From positions 248,001-312,000 of the forward strand of contig JANQRF010000002.1 of NCBI GenBank assembly GCA_028289285.1: 64,000 nucleotides of DNA. The letters are read 5' to 3'. The translations under genes were made by a program, and so were the position numbers. Below are positions 53,636 through 62,681 of the stretch, piece after piece (position 1 is the stretch's first letter; the number at the start of each line of letters is the position of its first letter). Origin of the DNA: Alphaproteobacteria bacterium. Lineage in GTDB: Bacteria > Pseudomonadota > Alphaproteobacteria > Micavibrionales > Micavibrionaceae. The notes under the pieces are model-generated. The model did no database searches and was not told where the DNA came from. It saw only the letters and a program-made list of their open reading frames with translations.

Positions 53636-53703
53636 AGGAAACCTTATAACAGAATCAAATCCTTAGAGTAAAATATCAGGCTCAAAGCCTGATCTCAACG
53701 GGG

Positions 53704-55407
53704 TCAGGGCGTTTTGGGGCTATCCATCCACCAGCTTTCAATCACCATGCCGTAAAGCGGGATTTGGGCGGGCCGCGCAAGCGGCGGGCGGTAGGCCACG
53801 AAATCATACGGATTATAATAAAGCGGGATCATGTACCGGCCATCCAAAAGCTTTTGATCAAGAGCGCTGGTGAACTCAATGAGCTCTGCACGGCTTTTAG
53901 CCATCGGAATCTGCGCGGCAAGCGAATCAATTTCCGAATCGCAAATACCTGCAAAATTCCATTGCCCGTCCCTGTCTTTGGCATCGCAGCTCCAATAGAG
54001 CATTTGTTCCGATCCGGGGGAAAGAGTCGCATTCCATTTATAAATGATCATGTCGTAATCGTAACTGTTGAGACGGTCCCGGAAGGCGGCTGTATCGAGA
54101 ACGCGGACGCGGGGGTTAATGCCCATCCGTTCCAGATTGCGCACAAGAGCGAGGGCAATTTTTTCCTGCGAGGGATCATCGACCAAGATTTCAAATTTCA
54201 AAGGGGTGTTTGTGTCTTGTGAGATACGTTTCCCGTCTTTGACAATCCAGCCTGCTTCTTTGAGGAGTGTGTCTGCCTGACGCATGGCCGCCCGGCCTGT
54301 TGGCGAGGTTTCAGGTGTTTTTGGGGCGTAGGATAAATCGGTATTCGGGTAATAGCTGACGGTACGTTTATAGGCGCCGTGAAAGAGGTTTTGATTTACC
54401 CAGTCAAAATCAAAGAGCAGGTTAAAAGCCTGGCGGACGCGGATATCATCAAAAGGCGCGCGGCGGGTATTGAAGATAAAGCCGCGCACTTTATCTGCGC
54501 GCCCGTGGGTGAGAGTTTCAATTTTCACAGCCCCGTTACGGGCATCCGGGAAATCATAGGCGCTGTGCCAGTTGCCGGCATCCCATTCGCGCCACAGATC
54601 CAGCCCGCCGGATTTGAAGGATTCGAAGGCCACGCTGGTGTCGCGGTAAAAATCAAACACAACGCGGTCGAAATTATGATGGCCTTTATTAATCAGTAAG
54701 TCTTTGGCCCAGTAATCCCTGACACGCTCATAAGTAATTTTACGGCCCGGATCGATCTCTGCAATTTTATACGGCCCGCTACCAAGCGGCGGGGTAAGGG
54801 TGGTTTGATCGAATGTTTTATCACTCCAATAGGCTTTAGAGAGGATCGGCATCATCGCAAAAATCATGACGGTTTCGCGGTCATAGCCTTCGCCAAACGT
54901 AAATTTAATGGTGCGGTCATCAATAATATCCGGCGTGGCCAGTTTGTAGAGACGGCGCATATTCGGTCGTCCGGCTTCTTTCAGTGTTTCAAAGGAAAAC
55001 AAAACATCCTGCGATGTGATCGGGCTGGCGTCATGAAAGACGGCGTTCGGATTTAGGTGAAAGGTCACTGCAGAACGATCGTCCGGAACCGTCACTTTTT
55101 CAGCAATGAGCGGGTAGAGCGTAAAGGGCTCATCCCATGTCCGGGCCATGAGGCGGTCATAAACAAGATTGAGCCCACCGGGGGCTTTACCTTTGAGGGT
55201 AAAGGGATTGACTGTATCAAAGGTGCCGATCGCTGCCTGGCGTAATGTCCCGCCCTTGGGCGCATCCGGATTGGCATATTCAAGATGCGTATCGTCCGGG
55301 CCGTGCTTGGGCGCGCCGACCATGGCCAGCCCATAAAGCTCCTTCGCAGATGCTGAAAAAGGAGATAGAATGGTGATCGCTATTAAAGCACTTAGAATCC
55401 TGATCAT
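53704..55407 (-). CDS. YejA-like peptide-binding protein
   Basis: 567 residues, signal peptide (MIRILSALIAITILSPFSASA). The family-5 substrate-binding fold is shown by GPDDTHLEYANPDAPKGGTL and FHDASPITSQDVLFSFETLK, and the end MVIESWWMDSPKTP is typical of YejA. It binds oligopeptides or related compounds for an ABC importer, but no permease genes are beside it. Confidence 0.9.
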   Translation of the reverse strand: MIRILSALIAITILSPFSASAKELYGLAMVGAPKHGPDDTHLEYANPDAPKGGTLRQAAIGTFDTVNPFTLKGKAPGGLNLVYDRLMARTWDEPFTLYPLIAEKVTVPDDRSAVTFHLNPNAVFHDASPITSQDVLFSFETLKEAGRPNMRRLYKLATPDIIDDRTIKFTFGEGYDRETVMIFAMMPILSKAYWSDKTFDQTTLTPPLGSGPYKIAEIDPGRKITYERVRDYWAKDLLINKGHHNFDRVVFDFYRDTSVAFESFKSGGLDLWREWDAGNWHSAYDFPDARNGAVKIETLTHGRADKVRGFIFNTRRAPFDDIRVRQAFNLLFDFDWVNQNLFHGAYKRTVSYYPNTDLSYAPKTPETSPTGRAAMRQADTLLKEAGWIVKDGKRISQDTNTPLKFEILVDDPSQEKIALALVRNLERMGINPRVRVLDTAAFRDRLNSYDYDMIIYKWNATLSPGSEQMLYWSCDAKDRDGQWNFAGICDSEIDSLAAQIPMAKSRAELIEFTSALDQKLLDGRYMIPLYYNPYDFVAYRPPLARPAQIPLYGMVIESWWMDSPKTP

Positions 55408-55981
55408 GTTCTCATCTATAGCAAACGGATTGCGGCTAAGAAAACGCCAAATACCACAGCAGCTTAAAGATAAAATAAGGCTGCATCATGGCTCCGTGTT
55501 TGATGTGGCCGGTGCGCCGGGGCAGGGCATGATGTTTTTCCTGACCCCGCAAAAAAGATGGGACGGACCTTTGGCAGAAAAAATGCCGATTCATGCAGGA
55601 GAAGAGCTGCGTGTACAGGCGGATCTTGTTATAAACCATCCAAAGCCGGGGCAGGTCTTTGATTTTCCAGGCTTTGAGAGCGGGTTCGATAAAATCTTTA
55701 TCGGTATTCTGGCCAAGTGGGATGACGGGATTTTCTTTGAAGATCGTGAGCTTGTGGCCTGTTACCGGGAATCGATTTTAAAAGCGCGCAGTATCGGTTT
55801 AAAACATATAGTGTTCCCGGCACTGGGGAAAGACAAGACTGATTTTCCGCATATTAAGTTTGCCCGGCTTGCGTTGAACGGGATTTTCGAAGCGCTGGGC
55901 GATCCGGTGGAACGCATCACAATCGCCTGCGCGGACAAGCGCATGATGGATACGTACAAGAAAAGATTAGAAGGAAATTAG
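55370..55981 (+). CDS. Macro-like domain protein
   Basis: 203 residues. The C-terminal half (ESILKARSIGLKHIVFPALG; FARLALNGIFEALGDPVERI) has the macro-domain pattern, but the N-terminal ADP-ribose loop is not typical, so ligand binding is uncertain. ATG at 55370 is chosen because AGGAG lies six bases upstream. It overlaps the start of the divergent peptide-binding gene by 38 bases; an ATG at 55406 is an alternative. Confidence 0.6.
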   Translation: MVIAIKALRILIMFSSIANGLRLRKRQIPQQLKDKIRLHHGSVFDVAGAPGQGMMFFLTPQKRWDGPLAEKMPIHAGEELRVQADLVINHPKPGQVFDFPGFESGFDKIFIGILAKWDDGIFFEDRELVACYRESILKARSIGLKHIVFPALGKDKTDFPHIKFARLALNGIFEALGDPVERITIACADKRMMDTYKKRLEGN

Positions 55982-55982
55982 A

Positions 55983-56056
55983 TGTCATCCTGAGCGTAGC
56001 GAAGGATCTCATTATACGGATGGAGATCCTTCGGGCACAAGGCCCTCAGGATGACA
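55983..56056. repeat. REP-type palindromic element
   Basis: TGTCATCCTGAG and CTCAGGATGACA outer arms with nested GAAGGATCTC/GAGATCCTTC. Same family as 45587-45698; sits between convergent genes. Confidence 0.85.
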
Positions 56057-56062
56057 GGAATG

Positions 56063-57064
56063 TTAAGCCGCTTTTTTCGGCAAGAGCGTTTTGAGGTCTG
56101 CCTGCGGGCGCGGACCCATATGGGAGATGACTTCAGAGGCGGCAATCGAGCCAATTTCTCCGGCTTCATGGAGCGGCAAGCCTTGCGTATAGCCATATAA
56201 GAACCCAGCCGCATAAGCATCTCCTGCGCCGGTGGTATCGACAACGTTCGTGGCTTTGGCGGGAACTTCATAAATATCCTGACCGTTCATGATAACCGAT
56301 CCTTTTTCACTGCGGGTGAGACAGATCATTTCACATTTTTTGTCTACGAGGGCCGGGATATCATTCCAGTCAGAAACACTAAAGAGGGATTTGATTTCAT
56401 CTTCATTGGCGAACAGAATATCAATATGACGGTCGACCAGGTCCAGGAAATCATCGCGGTGGCGATCAACACAAAACGGATCAGACAGGGTGAGGGCAAC
56501 TTTACGCCCGGCTTTATGGGCAAGTTCAGAGGCTTTGACAAAAGCTTCTTTGGCTTGCGGCGGATCAAAAAGATAGCCTTCCAGATAGGTCACGGCGCAC
56601 GCGGCAACCAGCTCTTCATCAATATCGTTCGGATCAAGTTCAACGGCGGCGCCTAAAAATGTATTCATCGTCCGCTCGCCATCCGGTGTGACAAGAACCA
56701 TGCAGCGCCCGGTCGCAGGGCCAACCGCCAGCGGTGTTGTATCATAATGCACACCAATCGCGCGCATATCGTGCTTAAAGACTTCGCCAAGTTGATCATC
56801 TGCAACCTTACCGATATAGGCGCCATTGCCGCCAAGGGACGCATAGCAGGCAGATGTATTGCCCGCCGATCCGCCGGAGCTTTCAATGGCAGGCCCCATC
56901 TGGCCGTAAAGCTCCTTGGCGCGTGTTTCATTGATCAGGTTCATGCTGGCGCGTTCCATGCCGTGCTTTTGGTACTGTTCCTGGATGAATTCTTCCGAGG
57001 CATGCGCGAGCACATCCACAAGCGCGTTTCCTATGGTCAAAAGCCCGTATTTTGCGTCTGTCAT
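56063..57064 (-). CDS. PfkB-family adenosine kinase
   Basis: 333 residues. NALVDVLAHASEEF at the start, GGSAGNTSACYASLGG, and the catalytic DTTGAGDAYAAGFLYG near the end with Asp in place. It probably phosphorylates adenosine (or another nucleoside). Divergent from the TetR gene. Confidence 0.9.
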   Translation of the reverse strand: MTDAKYGLLTIGNALVDVLAHASEEFIQEQYQKHGMERASMNLINETRAKELYGQMGPAIESSGGSAGNTSACYASLGGNGAYIGKVADDQLGEVFKHDMRAIGVHYDTTPLAVGPATGRCMVLVTPDGERTMNTFLGAAVELDPNDIDEELVAACAVTYLEGYLFDPPQAKEAFVKASELAHKAGRKVALTLSDPFCVDRHRDDFLDLVDRHIDILFANEDEIKSLFSVSDWNDIPALVDKKCEMICLTRSEKGSVIMNGQDIYEVPAKATNVVDTTGAGDAYAAGFLYGYTQGLPLHEAGEIGSIAASEVISHMGPRPQADLKTLLPKKAA

Positions 57065-57130
57065 GGTTCTTCCTTTTTTTTAACAAATTGTTATGGTGTT
57101 ATATCAGCTTCAGACAAAGAGACAAACAAT

Positions 57131-57727
57131 ATGGCCAAAAAAGCCACAGCAAAAAAAGCGGATATACACTCCCCCAAAGACCGGGCGGTCGATGCGATGT
57201 TGGCCCTCGCGGCAGATATGCCCTTTGAAATGGTGGGCCTGAAGGATATCGCGCAGGAGGCGGGTTTAACCCTAGCCGGGCTCTGTGAGTTGTTTGAAGA
57301 TAAAATGGGCCTCCTGGCTGCCTACGGGCGCAGGCTGGATCAGCGTGTTTTGCAGGGCGCGCCGAAAGCAGCCAATGATCAAAACCCGCGCGATGTTTTG
57401 TTTGATTTGCTGATGGACCGGTTTGAAGAAATTAACCAGGACCGCGCCGCGCTTTTATCTATTTTGGATAGCTTTAGGTTTGATCCAAAGGAGGCCGTGT
57501 TTTCGCTGCCGCACCTGGGGCGGTCGATGAGCTGGATGCTGGAAGCAGCCGGTGTTCAAACGACAGGTTATAAAGGCGCTGCACGGGTGCTGGGGTTAAG
57601 CGGTGTGTATCTGTATGCGCTGCGCACTTGGCGGGGTGATGAAAGCGAAGACCTGTCTAAAACCATGGCAGCGCTGGACCGCGCGCTGGAACGCACGGAC
57701 TCATGGGCGCAGTCATTCGGCCTGTAG
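57131..57727 (+). CDS. TetR-fold transcriptional regulator
   Basis: 198 residues. The N-terminal helix-turn-helix (VDAMLALAADMPFEMVGLKD; DIAQEAGLTLAGLCELFEDK) after a Lys/Ala-rich lead, then a helical ligand domain. A COQ9-like (TetR-fold) protein is an alternative. The longer upstream frame is rejected since it runs over the adenosine kinase gene. Its end overlaps the RnfD-like start by 25 bases. Confidence 0.7.
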   Translation: MAKKATAKKADIHSPKDRAVDAMLALAADMPFEMVGLKDIAQEAGLTLAGLCELFEDKMGLLAAYGRRLDQRVLQGAPKAANDQNPRDVLFDLLMDRFEEINQDRAALLSILDSFRFDPKEAVFSLPHLGRSMSWMLEAAGVQTTGYKGAARVLGLSGVYLYALRTWRGDESEDLSKTMAALDRALERTDSWAQSFGL

Positions 57728-58590
57728 GCACATTTTTATTTACTGATGCGCGGCATCTGCAAATTGCGACTTTGAGCAGTTTGCTCCTCTTTCTTTTGTT
57801 CTTTCATGATTTCGCGCCGGATATAAAAGTTGTTTTTATGACGGTTTTAAGTGCGCTTATTGCGCAGATATTTTTTTGTTGGGTTTTTATCTTTAACCAC
57901 AGAGACGCAGAGGCGCAGAGTTTTTATTTAAAAAAACTCCGTGTCTCCGTGCCTTTGTGGTTGATAAAAACAGACTTTCGGTCCCCATTCATTACGAGCT
58001 TGTCTTTATGCTTATTATTAAAAGCCAATGCGCTTTGGGTTTTTCCCCTGGCGGCGCTTGCGGCGATCGGATCGAAATTTCTGATCCGGCATAAAGATAA
58101 ACATATTTTTAATCCGGCGAATTTTGCAATCGTTGCCGGATTGATTGTCTTTCCGGATCTGGTCTGGGTATCGCCGGGCCAATGGGGCGCGGATATCTGG
58201 CTTGGTTTTGCATTGGCCGCGGCGGCGGTGCTGGTTCTATCAACGGCGCGGCGCGGCGATATGGCGCTTTTGTTTTTAGGATTCTGGGGCGCGCTTTTGC
58301 TTGGCCGTGCGCTGTGGCTCGGCGATCCGCTGGAGATTCCTCTGCACCAGTTTCAAAGCGGTGCACTCCTTATTTTTGCCTTTTTTATGATATCAGATCC
58401 CAAAACAACGCCGGACCACTTGCTGGGACGGGTGATGTTTGCAGCGGCAACGGCGCTTTTGGCGTTTACGCTGCAATTTGAGTTTCAGGTACGCGAAGCT
58501 TTGTTTTATGCGTTGTTTGCAACATGTGTGAGCGTACCGTTTATAGACAGTGTATTAAAAGCAAAAACCTATCAATGGGGAAATGCATGA
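57703..58590 (+). CDS. RnfD/NqrB-like membrane protein with an in-frame repeat insertion
   Basis: 295 residues, about eight transmembrane helices. RPVGTFLFTDARHLQIATLS and HIFNPANFAIVAGLIVFP are typical of RnfD/NqrB proteins. Residues about 65-90 (NHRDAEAQSFYLKKLRVSVP) are encoded entirely by a palindromic repeat inserted in frame in the loop between helices 2 and 3. It overlaps DUF2330 by four bases (ATGA). A stand-alone electron-transfer role is not clear. Confidence 0.75.
   Translation: MGAVIRPVGTFLFTDARHLQIATLSSLLLFLLFFHDFAPDIKVVFMTVLSALIAQIFFCWVFIFNHRDAEAQSFYLKKLRVSVPLWLIKTDFRSPFITSLSLCLLLKANALWVFPLAALAAIGSKFLIRHKDKHIFNPANFAIVAGLIVFPDLVWVSPGQWGADIWLGFALAAAAVLVLSTARRGDMALLFLGFWGALLLGRALWLGDPLEIPLHQFQSGALLIFAFFMISDPKTTPDHLLGRVMFAAATALLAFTLQFEFQVREALFYALFATCVSVPFIDSVLKAKTYQWGNA
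57895..57962. repeat. Palindromic repeat inside the RnfD-like coding region
   Basis: AACCACAGAGACGCAGAGG... and ...CCTTTGTGGTT arms form a 68-bp imperfect inverted repeat, a family common between genes in many bacteria. Here it is in frame and open on the coding strand. Confidence 0.8.
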
Positions 58591-59987
58591 AAGTTTTAAG
58601 CTCTTTTCTTTTTGTGATGATGTTGATGACAAGTGCGCCTGCGCAAGCTTTTTGCGGGTTTTATGTCGCCAAGGCCGATGCGGATTTATTCAATGAAGCT
58701 TCCAAGGTTGTGCTTGCACGCCATGAAGATCGCACAGTCATTACCATGGCTAATGATTATAAGGGTGAGGTTTCTGAATTTGCGATTGTTGTGCCTGTGC
58801 CGACCATCATTAAAAAATCGCAGGTGAATATCGCCGATAGTAAAATTATTGATCATCTGGATGCGTATAGCGCGCCGCGGCTGGTCGAATATTACGACAG
58901 TGATCCATGCCAGATGGTGATGCGCCGGGAGATGATGATGAGCGCTGCGCCTATGGCCGTCATGGAAGATGCTGCCGGCGCATCTTCAGCCAAAGCGCTG
59001 GGGGTCACGATTGAAGAAAGTTATACGGTTGGCGAATACGATATTCTTATTTTGTCGGCAGAACAAAGTGACGGGCTGTTTCAATGGCTGAACCAGGAAG
59101 GGTATAAACTTCCTGACGGCGCGGAAAAGGTTTTGAGAAGCTATATCAAACAGGAGATGAAATTCTTTGTCGCCAAGGTTAATCTCGATGAATTTGATAA
59201 ATCCGGTTACACGTTTTTACGGCCGATTTCTGTGGCCTATGAACATGAAAAATTCATGCTGCCGATCCGGCTGGGCACTTTGAATGCGAAAGGTCCGCAG
59301 GATTTAATCCTGATGACGATCACAAAGAAAGGCCGCGTTGAACCGACCAATTACCGCACGGTCAAAATTCCAACAGGTGAAGATATCCCGCTTTTTGTTG
59401 CAGATGAATTCGGCGATTTTTATAAAGCCATGTTTGAAAAGCAGGCCAGGGAAGAAGATTATAAGGCCGTGTTTCTTGAGTATGCCTGGGATATGGCCTG
59501 GTGTGATCCGTGCGCAGCCGATCCGGTGCCGCCGGAAGATCTGCGTAAACTAGGTGCCTGGTGGATTGAAGATACGCCCGAGATTCAGCCTTTACCGCGC
59601 CCGATGCCCGGGCAGCCGCCACGTGTCATGCCGCAAATCATGCCCGTGCCTGCACCGGTGAATTCGTTTATCACGCGGATGCATATGCGCTATACGGGCG
59701 AAAGTTTCCCGGAAGATATTATGCTGCAGGTGACAGACGACCGGGAGAATTTCCAGGGGCGCTATGTCATGCGTCATCCTTTTACAGGCGAAGCGAAATG
59801 CGAAGCAGCGACGGATTATTTTGAAACACTGCCTGAACGCTTTGAACGTGAAGCCAAAACACTGGCAAATTTAACAGGCTGGAAGATTGCCGATATTCGG
59901 ACAAAAATGCGTGACGGTGGCCAACCATTCGATATTCAACCAAAAGTTGATGAGCGTCCCTGGTGGGAGCAAATGTGGAACGAATGA
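58587..59987 (+). CDS. Exported DUF2330 protein
   Basis: 466 residues. Signal peptide (FLFVMMLMTSAPAQA) followed by FCGFYVAKADADLFNEASKV, the DUF2330 start. The middle contains FAIVVPVPTIIKKSQVNIAD and the C-terminal ~120 residues carry a Pro-rich region (PLPRPMPGQPPRVMPQIMP). Start 58587 overlaps the RnfD-like stop (ATGA) with GGGGA upstream. Homologues often sit next to RnfD-like genes. Confidence 0.85.
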   Translation: MKVLSSFLFVMMLMTSAPAQAFCGFYVAKADADLFNEASKVVLARHEDRTVITMANDYKGEVSEFAIVVPVPTIIKKSQVNIADSKIIDHLDAYSAPRLVEYYDSDPCQMVMRREMMMSAAPMAVMEDAAGASSAKALGVTIEESYTVGEYDILILSAEQSDGLFQWLNQEGYKLPDGAEKVLRSYIKQEMKFFVAKVNLDEFDKSGYTFLRPISVAYEHEKFMLPIRLGTLNAKGPQDLILMTITKKGRVEPTNYRTVKIPTGEDIPLFVADEFGDFYKAMFEKQAREEDYKAVFLEYAWDMAWCDPCAADPVPPEDLRKLGAWWIEDTPEIQPLPRPMPGQPPRVMPQIMPVPAPVNSFITRMHMRYTGESFPEDIMLQVTDDRENFQGRYVMRHPFTGEAKCEAATDYFETLPERFEREAKTLANLTGWKIADIRTKMRDGGQPFDIQPKVDERPWWEQMWNE

Positions 59988-60011
59988 TCGAAAAAATGCT
60001 AAACTACATGC

Positions 60012-60473
60012 ATGTGTATGCGTGTATGTTTTCTATTCTTGATTATTCTATTTTATGCATCGCCTTCCCAGGCCCAGTTGACGATTACGATCACACAACA
60101 GCTGGAGTTCGGCACGCATGTGTTTAAAGATCCAAACCGTGTCAGCCGTGTGACCATTCAGCCAAACGGGAATACAACGGCGGATGTTGATACGGTGATC
60201 CTCACGCCCGGTCAACGCGGGGAGTTTGACCTTACGGGCGGGCCGCCAAACTCAGCCTATTCGATTATGCTTGATTTTGATTCCGATTTATCCCTGGGTG
60301 GTAATCCGATTATCCGGATTGATAATTTCCGTTTCCGGCCTAACACCCTTCAAACCAACGGGGCCGGGGAAGATAATTTCCGGGTCGGCGCCCGGGCAAG
60401 GTCCTTAGGGGGCGGGAATGTTTATGGGGACGGTATCTATAGCGGCACCTATGATTTTACGGTCCAGTTTTAG
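60012..60473 (+). CDS. Secreted DUF4402-type protein
   Basis: 153 residues, signal peptide (CFLFLIILFYASPSQA), then a beta domain with QLEFGTHVFKDPNRVSRVTI and ending SGTYDFTVQF. DUF4402 proteins are pilin-like or surface proteins of unclear role. ATG 60012 or 60018. Confidence 0.75.
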   Translation: MCMRVCFLFLIILFYASPSQAQLTITITQQLEFGTHVFKDPNRVSRVTIQPNGNTTADVDTVILTPGQRGEFDLTGGPPNSAYSIMLDFDSDLSLGGNPIIRIDNFRFRPNTLQTNGAGEDNFRVGARARSLGGGNVYGDGIYSGTYDFTVQF

Positions 60474-60511
60474 CCTTTAAAGCAGCAACTCTTACGTGTA
60501 TAGTCCCGGTT

Positions 60512-60973
60512 ATGCACAGGGTGATATTGACGCTTTTGCTTTGCATGCTTCCGGGATTTGCGCAGGCTTTTACCGTCACGGAAGTGGATGATCTGCGCTT
60601 TGGCGAATTGATCACGCGAAACCCGGCAGCCGTCGGACGGGTGACAGTCGCAGCAGATGGCAGCTTTTCAAATAATGCAGAGATTATCGTGGTTTCGCTA
60701 GGCCAGCGGGCCCGCTATAGTATCTCCGGCGCCCCGCTGAGCACGGTTTTCACCGTCACGATTGATGCGAATACAAATGTGACCCGGACGCTTGGCGGGA
60801 CGACCGGGTTGTTTACCGTCGATAATTTCACGATTTTTCCAGCTGTTTTAACCAGCACCCCGGCAGGAACCGGCAGCTTTTTCATTGGCGCGCGGGTGAA
60901 TACGCAAGGCGGCGGCACGGCGTATCTTGATGGTGCCTATGACGGGACCTATGATTTCACGGTGAATTTTTAA
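60512..60973 (+). CDS. Secreted DUF4402-type protein, paralogue
   Basis: 153 residues, signal peptide (MHRVILTLLLCMLPGFAQA), then DDLRFGELITRNPAAVGRVT and ending DGTYDFTVNF. Shares the start and end motifs with the preceding gene; 38 bases apart. Likely tandem duplication. Confidence 0.75.
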   Translation: MHRVILTLLLCMLPGFAQAFTVTEVDDLRFGELITRNPAAVGRVTVAADGSFSNNAEIIVVSLGQRARYSISGAPLSTVFTVTIDANTNVTRTLGGTTGLFTVDNFTIFPAVLTSTPAGTGSFFIGARVNTQGGGTAYLDGAYDGTYDFTVNF

Positions 60974-61006
60974 GATTAGCACTCTCTCATATTTTTACAT
61001 AATGTA

Positions 61007-61035
61007 TTGACATTTTCCCTCAGATCCTTTATTTT
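61007..61035 (+). promoter_or_regulatory. Sigma-70-type promoter of the small gene at 61062
   Basis: TTGACA (61007-61012), 17-base spacer, TATTTT (61030-61035); the ATG follows 27 bases later with a GAGGGTGAG Shine-Dalgarno. Confidence 0.55.
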
Positions 61036-61061
61036 CCAAAAAATTTAAAAATGAGGGTGAG

Positions 61062-61379
61062 ATGGCTAAATTTACTTTTATGGAAGCTTTTTCTAAAGCG
61101 CATCAAAGAATTATGCGGCATGGGATACTTATGAATGATCCCGGGCCGGATACAAATCTGTCATCTTTGTTTATAAATAATCATATATTGGCAGCACGCA
61201 CTGATGAAAAGGGAAAATCTGTTATAGGTTGGTATGCTGATAACAACTTCATGCCTATTGCATCTCTTAATGGGAGCGGGAATATAGTCGTCGAAGAAGG
61301 GCAAGACCCTTGTAATGTTGGAAGGCTTGTTCGCGTGGCAGGCCGAAAAATGGGCGGGCCGGAAGCAGGACTTTATTAG
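61062..61379 (+). CDS. Small hypothetical protein
   Basis: 105 residues, no recognised domain ([39 protein letters not shown]). Real gene is supported by promoter and Shine-Dalgarno. Its end overlaps hemA by four bases. Confidence 0.6.
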   Translation: MAKFTFMEAFSKAHQRIMRHGILMNDPGPDTNLSSLFINNHILAARTDEKGKSVIGWYADNNFMPIASLNGSGNIVVEEGQDPCNVGRLVRVAGRKMGGPEAGLY

Positions 61380-62602
61380 GCCCTCTCCATAAACTCAAAT
61401 ACGCGGTGCTCTTCATAGAGCAGGGAAAGGATATCTACCAGATGGTCGATATCCTTTTTTGTGTGCGTGGCGGTGGCGGTCAGGCGCAAACGCTCGGTGC
61501 CGCGCGGGACGGTCGGGTAATTGATCGGCTGGACGTACAGATCATATTCGTTCAACAACAAATCGGTCACGGTTTTACAGCACACCGCATCGCCGACAAT
61601 CAGCGGGACGATATGGCTTTCGCCTTGTAAAAACGGCAGGCCTGCTGTGTCCAGACCCGCTTTTAGTATTTTTGCATTTGCATGGGCGGTGTTTCGTTCA
61701 TCTGAAGATGTTTTCAGATACTCCACACTGGCCAGAGCCCCAGCCAAAACAGCAGGGGGCAGGGCGGTTGTGAAAATAAAGCCGGGCGCGCTGGAACGTA
61801 CGCAGTCTATGATTGCTTCACTGCCCGTGATAAAGCCGCCCATCAGGCCGTAAGCTTTACCAAACGTGCCTTCGAAGATATCAATGCGGTCCAGTAAATC
61901 GCGCTCTTCAGCAACGCCGCCGCCGCGTGGTCCGTAAAGGCCAACCGCATGCACTTCATCCAGATAGGTGAATGCACCGTACTGATCAGCCAGATCGCAA
62001 ATATCTTCAATCGGCGCGATATCACCTTCCATGGAATAGACGGATTCAAAGGCAATGAGTTTCGGCGCATTTACAGGCGCTGCGCGTAAATGTGATTTCA
62101 GATCGGCGAGATCATTATGCGCATAAATTCGTTTTTGCACACCGGAAGATTTGATGCCGTGAATCATCGAGGCATGATTGAGCGCATCGGAAAAGACAAT
62201 CGTTTCCGGTCCCATGATTTTTAAAATCGTTGAGAGCGCGCCTTCATTGGCAACATAGCCGGAAGAGAACACAAGCGCCGCTTCTTTTTGATGGAGATCA
62301 GCCAGAGACTCTTCAAGGTCGCCATGCAGTTTTTGTGTCCCGGAAATATTACGCGTCCCGCCTGCGCCCGCACCGTATTTTTGAACGGCATCCCGCATAG
62401 CGTTTAAGACAACCGGGTTTTGCCCCATACCTAAATAATCATTCGAACACCAGATCGTCACCTCTTTGGACGATCCGTCCGGTGCGTGATAAAGAGCTTT
62501 TGGAAAATCTCCGCATAATCGTTCAAGCTGTGCAAAGCTTCTGTAACGGCCTTCTTCTTTTATGGAGTCTATATGGGTTTTGAAAATCTGGTCATTCTTC
62601 AT
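61376..62602 (-). CDS. hemA: 5-aminolevulinate synthase (C4 pathway)
   Basis: 408 residues from ATG 62602. The PLP site lysine is in [14 protein letters not shown] (about Lys249), with [15 protein letters not shown] before it and the N-terminal [12 protein letters not shown] typical of ALAS. It makes 5-aminolevulinate from glycine and succinyl-CoA, the alphaproteobacterial haem route. An upstream ATG at 62632 gives ten more residues. Confidence 0.95.
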   Translation of the reverse strand: MKNDQIFKTHIDSIKEEGRYRSFAQLERLCGDFPKALYHAPDGSSKEVTIWCSNDYLGMGQNPVVLNAMRDAVQKYGAGAGGTRNISGTQKLHGDLEESLADLHQKEAALVFSSGYVANEGALSTILKIMGPETIVFSDALNHASMIHGIKSSGVQKRIYAHNDLADLKSHLRAAPVNAPKLIAFESVYSMEGDIAPIEDICDLADQYGAFTYLDEVHAVGLYGPRGGGVAEERDLLDRIDIFEGTFGKAYGLMGGFITGSEAIIDCVRSSAPGFIFTTALPPAVLAGALASVEYLKTSSDERNTAHANAKILKAGLDTAGLPFLQGESHIVPLIVGDAVCCKTVTDLLLNEYDLYVQPINYPTVPRGTERLRLTATATHTKKDIDHLVDILSLLYEEHRVFEFMERA

Positions 62603-62681
62603 GCAGACCAGCATTCCAATATTCGCGGGCAAAGTCTATACTGAATACAGCCATAAACCTTATAAGGATATCAAAACACTT

